40,609 nucleotides of DNA, from positions 1 to 40,609 of the forward strand of contig VSND01000040.1 of NCBI GenBank assembly GCA_009774145.1, read 5' to 3'. Positions within the stretch are counted from its first letter, which is position 1, and every line of letters begins with the position of its first letter. The DNA comes from Lachnospiraceae bacterium. Lineage in GTDB: Bacteria > Bacillota > Clostridia > Lachnospirales > Lachnospiraceae. The notes below the pieces were generated by a model. The model saw only the letters and a list, made by a program, of their open reading frames with translations, was not told the origin of the DNA and made no database searches. Shown here piece by piece: positions 15,062-23,483 of this stretch. Both the position numbers and the translations under genes were made by a program.

Positions 15062-16351
15062 TTACTTATAATAATCAAATACCAGTCCGTACATTCTGAC
15101 TGTATCGCCTTCCTGGATGCCCGCCTTTTCCAGTTCCTCCAGAATGCCCGTATCCTTTAAAAACTTCTGGAAGAACGCAAAACCTTTTTCCGAATCCAGA
15201 TTCGTATAGCCCAGCATCTTTTCAATCCGCGGTCCTTCCACAAGATAGGTATCCGGCTCTTCTGCCGACCGTTCCACCGTATAGGGCAGATTTTCCTGAA
15301 CAAACATTTCTTCCGGGAAAAATTCCTGCTCGAACACCACCGGCTTGTCCTCCATCGTATCCAGAATGCGCTGTACTTCGTACATCAGTTCCTTCAGCCC
15401 CTGGCCGCTTACCGCTGATATGGGACAGACTTTTATCCCTTTCGGTTCAAATTCCTGACGGATCCTGTCCACCGGACTGTTTTCTTCCTCCCAGATGGCG
15501 TCGATCTTGTTGGCAGCAATGATCTGCGGTCTTGCAGCGATCTCAGGGTTATAGGCTTCCAGCTCTCTGTTGATGGCGTAGATATCCTCTACCGGATCCC
15601 TTCCTTCAACCGATGCGGCGTCCACCATATGGATGATAACTCTGGTCCGCTCAATATGGCGCAGAAAGTCATGTCCCAGCCCTACGCCCTCGGAAGCTCC
15701 TTCGATCAGCCCCGGAATATCCGCAATGACAAATCCTGCTCCGTCCAGATCCACCACTCCCAGATTCGGATTGAGTGTTGTAAAATGATAATTGGCAATC
15801 TTTGGCCGGGCATTGGTCACCCGGGACAGCAGGGTGGATTTGCCCACATTCGGGAATCCTACCAGCCCCACATCCGCAATCACCTTCAGCTCCAGCATGA
15901 CCTCCAGCTCCTGTGCCGGCTGCCCCGGCTTGGCATACTTGGGCACCTGCATGGTTGACGTGGCAAAATGCTGATTGCCGATGCCGCCTTTGCCGCCCTT
16001 TAAGACGACCTGCCTGCGGTTGCCTGCGGACATGTCCGCAATGACCTTCCCGCTCCCGGCATCCTTGATCACGGTGCCTTCCGGCACTTTCAGTATTACA
16101 TCCTGCCCGCTTTTTCCATGACAGTTTCTCTTCCCGCCTTCCTGGCCGTCCTGTGCTGCGTATTTGCGCCGGTGCCGGTAATCCGTCAGGGTATTGAGTC
16201 CCTCATCCACTTGGAAGATCACATCGCCGCCGTCGCCGCCGTCGCCGCCGTCCGGGCCGCCGTTCGGCACATACAGTTCCCTGCGGAAGCTTACATGGCC
16301 GTCGCCGCCTTTGCCGGACCGGATCCATATTTTCGCTCTGTCTGCAAACAT
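15062..16351 (-). CDS. obgE: Obg-family GTPase ObgE/CgtA
   Basis: The 429-residue protein has all three Obg regions. The glycine-rich N-terminal Obg fold comes first (FADRAKIWIRSGKGGDGHVS, GGPDGGDGGDGGD). The GTPase domain follows, with GFPNVGKSTLLSRVTNARPK, DIPGLIEGASEGVG and NKID. The C-terminal OCT domain ends LVFDYYK. Obg binds 50S precursors and links GTP/ppGpp level to ribosome assembly. AGGAG precedes the ATG. A terminator sits between rpmA and this gene, so it may have its own promoter; a weak candidate, TTGAAA-16-TATGAC, lies in the 125-bp gap. The downstream overlap with yhbY is part of the operon. Confidence 0.96.
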   Translation of the reverse strand: MFADRAKIWIRSGKGGDGHVSFRRELYVPNGGPDGGDGGDGGDVIFQVDEGLNTLTDYRHRRKYAAQDGQEGGKRNCHGKSGQDVILKVPEGTVIKDAGSGKVIADMSAGNRRQVVLKGGKGGIGNQHFATSTMQVPKYAKPGQPAQELEVMLELKVIADVGLVGFPNVGKSTLLSRVTNARPKIANYHFTTLNPNLGVVDLDGAGFVIADIPGLIEGASEGVGLGHDFLRHIERTRVIIHMVDAASVEGRDPVEDIYAINRELEAYNPEIAARPQIIAANKIDAIWEEENSPVDRIRQEFEPKGIKVCPISAVSGQGLKELMYEVQRILDTMEDKPVVFEQEFFPEEMFVQENLPYTVERSAEEPDTYLVEGPRIEKMLGYTNLDSEKGFAFFQKFLKDTGILEELEKAGIQEGDTVRMYGLVFDYYK

Positions 16352-16435
16352 CGTGTTATTCTCCTGTCATAGTCTGGCATCTGCCGTTTTCAACCGCCGG
16401 ACAGATGCTGTCCTGTCTTCAAGTTCCTGCTGATA

Positions 16436-16473
16436 TAAAAGAAGGCTTCAAATCGATCCGACTTGAAGCCTTC
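16436..16473 (-). terminator. Terminator after rpmA
   Basis: GAAGGCTTCAA (16441-16451) pairs with TTGAAGCCTTC (16463-16473). On the minus strand the stem is followed by TTTTAT. It starts four bases after the rpmA stop and separates rplU-rpmA from obgE. Confidence 0.75.
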
Positions 16474-16476
16474 CTG

Positions 16477-16764
16477 TTATTTTGCCTCTGCTGGAACTAC
16501 AGAAACCTGCTTTTTGTCTCTGCCTTTCCTCTCGAAACGAACAACACCGTCTACCAGTGCAAACAGCGTATCATCGCTGCCGCGTCCCACATTCACACCC
16601 GGATGAATTCTGGTTCCGCGCTGTCTGTAGAGGATATTGCCGGCCTTTACAAACTGACCGTCTGCTCTCTTGGCTCCAAGTCTCTTTGACTCGGAATCTC
16701 TGCCGTTCTTGGTAGAACCGACACCTTTCTTATGCGCAAACATCTGAAGGTTCATATTTAACAT
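16477..16764 (-). CDS. rpmA: 50S ribosomal protein L27 with cleavable N-terminal extension
   Basis: This 95-residue protein contains AHKKGVGSTKNGRDSESKRL and VKAGNILYRQRGTRIHPG, diagnostic of bL27. It begins MLNMNLQMFAHKKG, the Firmicutes-type extension that Prp protease cuts between Phe9 and Ala10 so that the mature N-terminus can reach the peptidyl transferase centre. The prp gene, often located between rplU and rpmA, is absent here: only 51 bp separate the two genes. A Prp homologue is encoded at 29314-29679. Transcription starts at the rplU promoter and ends at the hairpin just downstream. Confidence 0.96.
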   Translation of the reverse strand: MLNMNLQMFAHKKGVGSTKNGRDSESKRLGAKRADGQFVKAGNILYRQRGTRIHPGVNVGRGSDDTLFALVDGVVRFERKGRDKKQVSVVPAEAK

Positions 16765-16815
16765 AGGTTTACACCTCCCTGAATTACATGTATCAATACG
16801 TTGACAGTTACCGGA

Positions 16816-17124
16816 TTATTTGTTGATCTTTTCAATCTTAACAGCGGTGTACTGCTGCCTGTGACCGTTTTTCTTGTGATAACCGGTTTTTCTCTTGTAC
16901 TTGTAAACGATGACCTTCTTCGCTTTTCCGTCACCGATCACAGATGCTTCCACGGTAGCGCCTTCCACTACCGGAGTACCTACGGTAAGAGCGTCGTCGC
17001 ATACTGCGAGAACCTGATCGAATACATAGCTGGAACCGGCTTCTGCGCCCAGCTTCTCAACCCTGATCACATCGCCCTCAGATACTTTATACTGTTTACC
17101 ACCTGTTGCAATAATCGCGTACAT
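16816..17124 (-). CDS. rplU: 50S ribosomal protein L21
   Basis: The 102-residue protein starts MYAIIATGGKQYKVSEGDVI and contains KKVIVYKYKRKTGYHKKNGH and RQQYTAVKIEKI, the complete bL21 signature. It binds 23S rRNA in the large subunit. AGGAGG precedes the ATG. A consensus promoter lies at 17207-17235, and the roughly 80-nt leader carries hairpins as in the L21 leader family. It is followed by rpmA in the same transcript. Confidence 0.96.
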   Translation of the reverse strand: MYAIIATGGKQYKVSEGDVIRVEKLGAEAGSSYVFDQVLAVCDDALTVGTPVVEGATVEASVIGDGKAKKVIVYKYKRKTGYHKKNGHRQQYTAVKIEKINK

Positions 17125-17200
17125 ATGGCACCTCCTAAAACATTACTCGCTGACTTCGGTGCTGCAGACATGCAGACTTATAACCCCATCACGCGGCATC
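17125..17200 (-). ncRNA. Probable L21 leader (autoregulatory 5' UTR)
   Basis: The segment between the rplU promoter and start contains a short hairpin (CTGCA-TGTC-TGCAG on the minus strand, at about 17160-17175) and conserved-looking purine-rich sequence ahead of AGGAGG. Firmicutes rplU genes commonly carry an L21 leader bound by excess L21. The assignment is by position and structure, not by a covariance search. Confidence 0.5.
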
Positions 17201-17206
17201 TGTTAT

Positions 17207-17235
17207 ATCTTAGCATGGACACTTTCCAGTGTCAA
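17207..17235 (-). promoter_or_regulatory. Promoter of rplU-rpmA
   Basis: TTGACA (17230-17235), a 17-bp spacer and TAAGAT (17207-17212) on the minus strand. It begins 35 bp after the end of the GH1 gene, marking the border between housekeeping and accessory DNA. Confidence 0.8.
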
Positions 17236-17270
17236 GTGTATTTTTCAGGATTTTCCATCATCTGCTGCGT

Positions 17271-18692
17271 CTAAAAATGTCCATTCTTTTCGATCACATC
17301 CCGATACCAGTAAAAACTGTCCTTGCGGACCCGCTCATACGTGCCGCTTCCGTCATCCATCTTATCCACATAGATGAAACCGTATCGTTTGCGCATCTCT
17401 CCGGTGGAGAAGGACACCGGATCAATACATCCCCATACCGTATAGCCCAGAAGGTCCACGCCGTCCTCTTCCACCGCCTTTACCATCTCCCGGATATGAT
17501 CTCCCAGATAATCGATCCGGTTCTGGTCATGAATCTGCCCGTCTTCCATCACATCCTCATATCCAAATCCGTTTTCTACAACGAACAGGGGAATCTCATA
17601 CCGGTCATAATACTGATTCAGAATATATCGAAGCCCTTTGGGGTCGATGGCCCAGCCCCAGGGCGTCATGGGAAGATACGGATTTTCCACCGTATCCGCC
17701 CCGGCCGCCAGATCGTTTCCCAGCTTTTTTACGCCGGGATCTGCGCTGATGGCGCTGCTGAGATAATAACTGAAACCGATATAATCCACACAGCCCTGCG
17801 TCAGGATCTCAAGATCCTCTTCTGTGATATCCAGCTGATATCCCAGACGCTCCCACTCCTTCTTCACATATGCCGGATAATGTCCCCTGACCTGAACATC
17901 CGTGAAGAACAGGTTCTTCCGGTCCTCCTTCTGTGCCAGCAGCACATCCTCCGGATTGCAGCTGTATGCGTAGACCGGCGTAGCCGCCACCATACATCCG
18001 ATCTGAAAGTCCGGATTGATCTCATGCCCTTTTCTGACCGCCTGCGCACTGGCGACAAACTCATAATGCGCCGCCTGACAGACCGTTTTCTGTCTGTCCT
18101 CTCCTTCTTCAAAGAGGATTCCGGAATTGGTAAACGCATAGATATTATTCGTAAGGATCATCTGGTTGTTGATCTCATTAAAAGTCATCCAGTATCTGAC
18201 CTTGTCCCTGTACCGCTCCATCACCGTCTGCGCAAACCGGGTGAAATGTCCGATCATCTCCCGGCTTCTCCACCCGCCGTATCGTTTTACCAGACCATAG
18301 GGCATCTCAAAATGGGACAGGGTGATGACCGGTTCGATCCCGTACCTGCGCAGTTCGTCAAAGAGCTCATCGTAGAACTGAAGTCCCTCTTCATTGGGCT
18401 TTGTCTCATCTCCGTCGGGGAAGATACGGCTCCAGGCGATGCTGGTCCGGAAACATTTAAATCCCATCTCCGCAAAAAGACGAATATCTTCTTTGTAATG
18501 TTCATAGAACCGGATTCCTTCATGATTTGGGTAATATTCTCCCTCCAGCACACCATCTGTAATCCTGCGTGCCTGACTGCGGCTTCCCGCTGTCATCACG
18601 TCTGCAATGCTCAGTCCTTTGCCGCCTGTCTGCCAGGCTCCTTCCACCTGATGGGCGGCCACTGCGCCTCCCCACAGAAAATCTTTTCTCAT
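17271..18692 (-). CDS. Glycoside hydrolase family 1, 6-phospho-beta-glucosidase
   Basis: This 473-residue GH1 enzyme opens with RKDFLWGGAVAAHQVEGAW. The acid/base is Glu173 in MTFNEINN and the nucleophile Glu373 in VVENGFGYED. The C-terminal STGEMRKRYGFIYVD (about 430-443) supplies the Ser-Lys-Tyr phosphate-binding residues that distinguish 6-phospho-beta-glucosidases from plain beta-glucosidases. It is cytoplasmic, with no signal peptide. It follows the PTS IIBCA gene by 22 bp, so it should cleave the phosphorylated disaccharide imported by that transporter into glucose-6-phosphate and an aglycone or glucose. It is expressed from the operon controlled by the RAT switch at 20645-20725. Confidence 0.94.
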   Translation of the reverse strand: MRKDFLWGGAVAAHQVEGAWQTGGKGLSIADVMTAGSRSQARRITDGVLEGEYYPNHEGIRFYEHYKEDIRLFAEMGFKCFRTSIAWSRIFPDGDETKPNEEGLQFYDELFDELRRYGIEPVITLSHFEMPYGLVKRYGGWRSREMIGHFTRFAQTVMERYRDKVRYWMTFNEINNQMILTNNIYAFTNSGILFEEGEDRQKTVCQAAHYEFVASAQAVRKGHEINPDFQIGCMVAATPVYAYSCNPEDVLLAQKEDRKNLFFTDVQVRGHYPAYVKKEWERLGYQLDITEEDLEILTQGCVDYIGFSYYLSSAISADPGVKKLGNDLAAGADTVENPYLPMTPWGWAIDPKGLRYILNQYYDRYEIPLFVVENGFGYEDVMEDGQIHDQNRIDYLGDHIREMVKAVEEDGVDLLGYTVWGCIDPVSFSTGEMRKRYGFIYVDKMDDGSGTYERVRKDSFYWYRDVIEKNGHF

Positions 18693-18714
18693 TTTTTCAC
18701 CTCAATTTTTATAC

Positions 18715-20613
18715 TCATTTGATTACCTGATACAGTTTTTCTCCCGCTTTTACAGAGCCCTCCGCGATCATACGAATCTCCTGAAACTCATCTGCATTGG
18801 ACACCAGAACCGGCGAAATCAGAGAATAGCCTTTTTCCCGGATCCGATCCATGTCAAATTTCAGAAGCGGCTGACCGGCACGTACACGGTCCCCCTGCTG
18901 CACCAGCACTTCAAAACCTTCCCCGTCCAGCATGACCGTATTCAGCCCGATATGGATCAGCAGGTCCGCTCCGCTTTCCGTTGTAAGTCCGATGGCATGT
19001 CTGGACGGAAATACCACAGACACCTCCGCGTCACAGGGCGCCGTTACTTCTCCCACAGACGGCCGGATCGCTGTCCCAAGTCCTGCCACTCCGCTTGCAA
19101 ACACTTCATCCGGCACTTCCGGAAGCGCTACAATCTCCCCGGTAAGAGGCGCCTGGATATCCAGTACCGTTCCTGCTTCCATCTGTGCATTTTTTGCCGT
19201 TTCAACTTTCGCAGTCTCCGGCTCTTCCTTTGCACTGTCTTTTTCTTCCGGTTCAAAAGCTTCCATATCGTCTGCTGTCACACCCCAGAAATACGTCAGC
19301 AGCGCACCTGACACCAGTGCAGTCGTAATTCCCATCAGATAACTGGCAAACGGAGAATAGGTCCTCATGGCAAGAGAAAAAATATTATGGAATACAAAAG
19401 CATCGCAGGTTACATGAAGCATTCCGTTGACTGCTCCGCCGATCCCGCCTGCAATCGCCACGATAGCCAGCATACGTTTGTAATTCATAATAACGCCGTA
19501 GAGAATCGGCTCCGTAACACCCGCAAATATTCCGGTCAGAATCGCCGGACCTGCCACATTGCGGATACGGGAATGTTTCTTTGCCTTCAGATATGCGCCA
19601 ACAGCGATTCCGATCTCGGCAAATACCGCGCAGACACAGACACCTTCTACAATATCTCCGCCGAAATCATTCAGATTCTGGAGCGTAATCGGCGTAAAGC
19701 CCCAGTGCAGCCCCAGAAGGGTCAAAAACGGATAACATGCGCCAAGGATCAGGCCTGCAATCAGGCGGTTGAAATCAAAAAGCCACATAATCGCTTCGGA
19801 TACTTTGTTGGCCAGAGTGGTTCCAACAGGTCCAAATACAATCGCAGTAAAAGGCACCATCAGCATCAGGCTCAGCATGGGTACCAAAAACAGCTGCAGT
19901 TCTTTTTTAACAATCTTCTTCAGCCCCTTATCCAGATAGCTGTATATGATCATTGCAATAAAAATGGGAAAGATCGTGGACGCATAATCAATGGGCGTCA
20001 CATTGATCCCCAGGAAGTTCACCCCTTCCATCCCAAGCAGCCCGGTAAAATTCGGTTCCAGCAGCGCCGCACCAATGCCGCCGCCCACATAGGCATTGGC
20101 GCCAAACTGCTTCGCCAGCGTAATTCCAAGAAAAATGGGCAGGAAATAGAAAGGGGCGTTGCCTGCTGCCGACAGAATCAGATAAGTCGGATCCTCATAC
20201 CCCATCAGTCCAAACTCGATAAACACGGTAAGGAGCGCTTTCATCATACCGGCTCCTGCCAGCAGCGGAATCAGAGGAGAAAATGCGCCGGAGATAACCT
20301 TCATGACCCGGTCCATCATGTTTCCTTTTTTCGCCCCTGCTTCCTGATCACTGGAGCCTGCGCCTCCAATGTGCGCTACTGACAGGATCGCGTTAAAATA
20401 ATCATTGACCGCCGGTCCGATCACCACCTGATACTGTCCGCCGCTGATCACTACCTGCAAAACATACGAAAGTTTTGTCAGTTCCGCTTTGTTGGCCTTT
20501 CCTTCATCTTTCAGTTCAAAGCGCAGCCTGGTGGCGCAATGTACAAGGCTGCTGATATTGTTCTCGCCTCCTACCAGTTCCACGATCTTTTTCGCTTCGT
20601 TTTCATACTTCAC
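18715..20613 (-). CDS. PTS beta-glucoside transporter subunit IIBCA
   Basis: The 632-residue protein has IIB first, with phospho-Cys26 in LVHCATRLRF. IIC follows with about ten membrane segments (roughly residues 100-455), including GVTEPILYGVIM and CDAFVFHNIF. IIA is last, with active His554 in LLIHIGLNTVML. The arrangement and sequence match BglF/BglP-type transporters for beta-glucosides. The start is the GTG at 20611-20613, with AGGAGG eight bases upstream. The open frame extends another 23 codons, but these lie in the terminator stem of the leader. Expression should depend on antitermination by the LicT-type protein encoded upstream, whose activity this transporter also controls by phosphorylation. 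Confidence 0.95.
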   Translation of the reverse strand: MKYENEAKKIVELVGGENNISSLVHCATRLRFELKDEGKANKAELTKLSYVLQVVISGGQYQVVIGPAVNDYFNAILSVAHIGGAGSSDQEAGAKKGNMMDRVMKVISGAFSPLIPLLAGAGMMKALLTVFIEFGLMGYEDPTYLILSAAGNAPFYFLPIFLGITLAKQFGANAYVGGGIGAALLEPNFTGLLGMEGVNFLGINVTPIDYASTIFPIFIAMIIYSYLDKGLKKIVKKELQLFLVPMLSLMLMVPFTAIVFGPVGTTLANKVSEAIMWLFDFNRLIAGLILGACYPFLTLLGLHWGFTPITLQNLNDFGGDIVEGVCVCAVFAEIGIAVGAYLKAKKHSRIRNVAGPAILTGIFAGVTEPILYGVIMNYKRMLAIVAIAGGIGGAVNGMLHVTCDAFVFHNIFSLAMRTYSPFASYLMGITTALVSGALLTYFWGVTADDMEAFEPEEKDSAKEEPETAKVETAKNAQMEAGTVLDIQAPLTGEIVALPEVPDEVFASGVAGLGTAIRPSVGEVTAPCDAEVSVVFPSRHAIGLTTESGADLLIHIGLNTVMLDGEGFEVLVQQGDRVRAGQPLLKFDMDRIREKGYSLISPVLVSNADEFQEIRMIAEGSVKAGEKLYQVIK

Positions 20614-20644
20614 GATTCCTTCCTCCTGTTTCCTTTTTATTTTT

Positions 20645-20701
20645 AAAAATAAAATGACCCGGCGCAGCAGATGGAATTTCACACCTGCCGTATCGGGTCA
20701 T
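20645..20701 (-). terminator. Leader terminator of the PTS-GH1 operon
   Basis: ATGACCCG (20654-20661) pairs with CGGGTCAT (20694-20701). On the minus strand the stem is followed by TTTATTTTT. Its 5' arm overlaps the RAT element, so the two structures exclude each other. Confidence 0.75.
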
Positions 20702-20725
20702 GCCTGGTCGAACCAGTAACACCAC
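20694..20725 (-). promoter_or_regulatory. RAT (ribonucleic antiterminator) element, PTS operon
   Basis: The minus strand reads GGTGTTACTGGTTCGACCAG then GCATGACC, closely matching BglG/LicT-family RAT sequences (G-x-TGTTACTG ... GCAGGCA-x-AC). Binding of the antiterminator would stabilise this hairpin and prevent the overlapping terminator from forming. Confidence 0.8.
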
Positions 20726-20732
20726 TATATCG

Positions 20733-21569
20733 TTATGTCTCATTCAGGTTAATTCGATTCAGATGGAGGGTCAGATACAGCACCTCGCCTTCGCTCACAT
20801 TCCATCCATAAGTCCGATCCAGAAAACGGGCAATCTTCATGGCGCATTTATAGTCATTGGAACATTTTTCCGCAACGACCCGGGCGATCTCAAGATCCAC
20901 CTTCAATGTTTCCCCGCTCATCTGTCTCCGGACAAAATACCGGACATGCGTGATAAAACGGTTCACATCAAAATTATCTTCCCGAAACTCTCTGCCATAA
21001 AAAAGCTTGCTGATATTCAGAATGTTCTGAATGATCTTCGTACACATCACCGTCTCCTGCATCCCGTTTCCGCTGAAATGGGAATTGATAAAATGCAGTG
21101 CGATAAATGCCGCTTCCTGATCCGGAATCTCATAACCGCTCTTCTTCCGAAGTTCTGTCACAACTTCCTTTGCATACTGATATTCTTCGGGATAAATCAG
21201 ACGGATATCCCACTCCAGAGGGGTTCCAAAATAAAGTCCCTCCTTCGCACGTTCCATCATCATCCCCAGGTGATCTGACAGAGTCAGAAGGATGCTGTCG
21301 TTGCAGCGATAACCCAGTCTCTCTTCTCCCCGTCTGATGATACCGCTGGCCAGTTCGATATCTTCCACGGTGATCCGTTTCAGCAGACTGTCAAAATCCT
21401 TTTTGCCTCCTTTGCCATCCAGAACAAAATGTTTCTCGATCAGAGAAGGATTCACAGAACCGCCGGGCTTTACGTTAAATGCCACGCCCCGTCCCATAAC
21501 CACCGATTCTCTTTTCCTGTCATCCAGCACCAGCGCCACATTGTTGTTCAGTGCCTTAATCAGCTTCAT
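20733..21569 (-). CDS. licT: BglG/LicT-family transcriptional antiterminator
   Basis: With the ATG at 21567-21569 (GAGAGGAG six bases upstream) the protein is 278 residues. An upstream open frame exists but covers the leader terminator. The N-terminal CAT RNA-binding domain is MKLIKALNNNVALVLDDRKR. PRD1 contains LTLSDHLGMMMERAKEG, and ALHFINSHF at the end of the PRD1 region. PRD2 contains ITHVRYFVRRQ and LTLHLNRINLNE. The conserved PRD histidines are the sites where EII and HPr regulate activity. It should bind the RATs in front of its own gene and of the PTS gene, making the system autogenously controlled and substrate-inducible. Confidence 0.94.
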   Translation of the reverse strand: MKLIKALNNNVALVLDDRKRESVVMGRGVAFNVKPGGSVNPSLIEKHFVLDGKGGKKDFDSLLKRITVEDIELASGIIRRGEERLGYRCNDSILLTLSDHLGMMMERAKEGLYFGTPLEWDIRLIYPEEYQYAKEVVTELRKKSGYEIPDQEAAFIALHFINSHFSGNGMQETVMCTKIIQNILNISKLFYGREFREDNFDVNRFITHVRYFVRRQMSGETLKVDLEIARVVAEKCSNDYKCAMKIARFLDRTYGWNVSEGEVLYLTLHLNRINLNET

Positions 21570-21608
21570 GGTCATCTCCTCTCCCTCATCCTCCCATTCT
21601 GCATGTGC

Positions 21609-21659
21609 AAAAAAGGCATGACAAAAAACATGCACTACGTACATCTTTTCAGTCATGCC
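21609..21659 (-). terminator. Leader terminator of the licT gene
   Basis: GGCATGAC and GTCATGCC pair (21615-21622 with 21652-21659). On the minus strand they are followed by TTTTTT. The structure lies between the RAT at 21652-21678 and the antiterminator gene, and overlaps the RAT's 3' part. Confidence 0.78.
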
Positions 21660-21678
21660 TGCTCTACCAGTAACACTC
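21652..21678 (-). promoter_or_regulatory. RAT element upstream of licT
   Basis: The minus strand reads AGTGTTACTGGTAGAGCAGG then CATGAC, a BglG/LicT-type RAT. It is nearly the same as the element before the PTS gene, so both transcripts should respond to the same antiterminator. Confidence 0.8.
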
Positions 21679-21685
21679 TACCTAT

Positions 21686-21714
21686 AAGATACACCCAAAA
21701 ACGCCGTCTGTCAA
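21686..21714 (-). promoter_or_regulatory. Promoter of the licT/beta-glucoside operon
   Basis: TTGACA (21709-21714), 17 bp and TATCTT (21686-21691) on the minus strand. The -35 box overlaps the stop codon of the upstream gene, and transcription would start just before the RAT. Confidence 0.75.
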
Positions 21715-22280
21715 GTACCTTGTATCATTTTTCCCACCAGCAAATACAGTTCTTCCAGTTGTTTTGTCATCCATTCCTTCTGATCTTTGAGCGGAATCAT
21801 ATCTGCCAGATAATAAACGACCTCTTTTACCACAGTATCCCCATCAAATACTCTGATTGCCTGAAGCACTCCGTCTATCATTATCACACCTTCCCCTAAT
21901 ACATGATTATCCGGAAGATTTTCAATGATGTTTTTTACCATTTTAACGAACCCATCCGGCAAATGCCTGATTCCGATAATGATCCTTCCGTCACCAAAAT
22001 GTTCCTGGACTTTCCTGCTCGTCGAAAATGAATACATCTTCACAGACTCTGCGTATTGATACCTGTAAATCTGCGGTTTCGCATAGACCATTTCCCACTT
22101 GCCATGATGTTCATAGAGCATGGCGTAATACGTCTGAAAATTATGTGATGGAAGGGCATACATATCACATATGAGCGCTTCTGACGGATACAGTTTCATA
22201 TTTTCAATTTCCATCCGGGCTATTCTGACGTCTTCCATATATTCTTCATACCATTTTTCATCCCACGATGTAAGAGCCAT
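21711..22280 (-). CDS. Hypothetical soluble protein
   Basis: This 189-residue protein belongs to no family I recognise. It is rich in Tyr and Met in the first half (NFQTYYAMLYEHHGKWEMVY) and has an amphipathic helical C-terminus (LKDQKEWMTKQLEELYLLVG). There is no signal peptide or membrane span. GGAGG stands seven bases before the ATG. It is on the minus strand directly upstream of the licT promoter, whose -35 lies inside its stop codon, so it is probably its own transcription unit. Whether it relates to beta-glucoside use is not visible. Confidence 0.6.
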   Translation of the reverse strand: MALTSWDEKWYEEYMEDVRIARMEIENMKLYPSEALICDMYALPSHNFQTYYAMLYEHHGKWEMVYAKPQIYRYQYAESVKMYSFSTSRKVQEHFGDGRIIIGIRHLPDGFVKMVKNIIENLPDNHVLGEGVIMIDGVLQAIRVFDGDTVVKEVVYYLADMIPLKDQKEWMTKQLEELYLLVGKMIQGT

Positions 22281-22362
22281 CCGATTCCCTCCTCCCGGAA
22301 AAAACTGTAATATCTGTATGCATATAATTAATCATGCATAAACATTCCTTTTGAAATGCAAA

Positions 22363-23124
22363 CTAAGTTTCGTCTTCTTCTGAATATCCTCTGATATAAC
22401 ATTTCGGGTACATTTGTTTAATCGAAAGGAGCTGTTCTTCCGTAAAATCATTTCGCCGGTCTTCCCAGCTGCTGATGTAACACAGGTAGATCAGATCATC
22501 CATATTTTCAAGTCCGGACAGATCATCAATTGTTGTATTATTCAAAATCAGATATTCTACATCTTTCAGGACAGACAGACTGGACAGATCACAGGGCAGA
22601 CAGATTTCCGCACTGATCAGATGACAGCCTCCGGATACCTCTCCCTGTGCTTTCTGCGCGGTATCCTCATCCACCATATTACAGAAAATGATTCTGTCCG
22701 GCGGTGTGCAGCCCTGAAGTACGATCCTGATCTTATAATCTTCGGGAACGCTTCCCACATCAAGCAATGCCCGCTCTGCCAGTTCTTTCATGAACAAATA
22801 TTCTTCCAGATGCGCCCTCACAGTCTCATAGCCCGCACCGATCTCATATTCGCAGCAAAAGCTCCTCTGCTCATGGTCCACGTCAACCTGCGAAAGTTTC
22901 AGATCATCCGGAAGTTCCCGATCCATATAAGACAAAAGCTCTCTGTACTCCTGACGTGTTATGTACTGATCCATCCTGTCCATCATACGTAACGGCATTG
23001 TGATGAATATAAGAAATATATTGAATATGAAAAATAAAACAACCTGTGTTGACTTCCAACAGAACAGGCATACTGTGACAATTGCAATGATCCATTTCTT
23101 TCCACTGTTATTGTGCTCTTCCAT
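22363..23124 (-). CDS. Hypothetical membrane-anchored protein with leucine-rich stretch
   Basis: This 253-residue protein has one long or two close membrane segments near the N-terminus (WIIAIVTVCLFCWKS and VVLFFIFNIFLIFITMPL). A soluble domain of about 200 residues follows. Within it, LSVLKDVEYLILNNTTIDDL and SGLENMDDLIYLCYISSWED resemble one or two degenerate leucine-rich repeats, the only recognisable feature. No known domain was identified. The Shine-Dalgarno is weak (GGGAACGGG at a long distance). It stands between the unknown 21711-22280 gene and the TA island. Confidence 0.55.
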   Translation of the reverse strand: MEEHNNSGKKWIIAIVTVCLFCWKSTQVVLFFIFNIFLIFITMPLRMMDRMDQYITRQEYRELLSYMDRELPDDLKLSQVDVDHEQRSFCCEYEIGAGYETVRAHLEEYLFMKELAERALLDVGSVPEDYKIRIVLQGCTPPDRIIFCNMVDEDTAQKAQGEVSGGCHLISAEICLPCDLSSLSVLKDVEYLILNNTTIDDLSGLENMDDLIYLCYISSWEDRRNDFTEEQLLSIKQMYPKCYIRGYSEEDET

Positions 23125-23463
23125 TTTGCAGATACCCGTTCCCTTCTGTCTGCCCGCTGTCTATGCCTCTCAACAGCCGTTAACTTTTCAAGTATATACC
23201 GCTGTTGTTTTCTTCCCGTTCTTTGATAAATCCTGTTACCTGAATAAGCCTGCTGTATATGTTATATCTTATATCTCTACATTATTCAACCTCAAATTAC
23301 AGATTGCTCAAGAAACCTGTTGTAATTTTCATGATGGTTCAATCAAAAAATAGCGATTCCAGGACATTCAACTCAAATCCATTCTACTATCACCACCTCT
23401 TCCTGTTTACAGGAAAGCTTCATCGCCACCCTTTTCATTTGAAGTCAAATCCGTAATGGACCT
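23125..23463. other. Intergenic region without recognisable genes
   Basis: This AT-rich stretch of about 340 bp carries no ORF with a ribosome binding site. A possible minus-strand promoter (TTGAGG, 16 bp, TATAAG near 23255-23290) could serve the 22363-23124 gene. A short hairpin, TTCCTG-TTTA-CAGGAA, lies near 23400 and might end the transcript of the 23484 gene. The right end coincides with the start of the 755-bp duplicated block. Confidence 0.4.
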
Positions 23464-23483
23464 ACCACTGAAAACAGCTAATA

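Noticed and set aside
16765..16815. A hidden prp gene between rplU and rpmA
   Set aside because: The gap is only 51 bp and holds no coding capacity. Prp is encoded at 29314-29679.
17229..18722. 497-codon open frame on the plus strand
   Set aside because: It is the complement of the GH1 gene, which has all catalytic motifs. The plus-strand protein has no family features or ribosome binding site.
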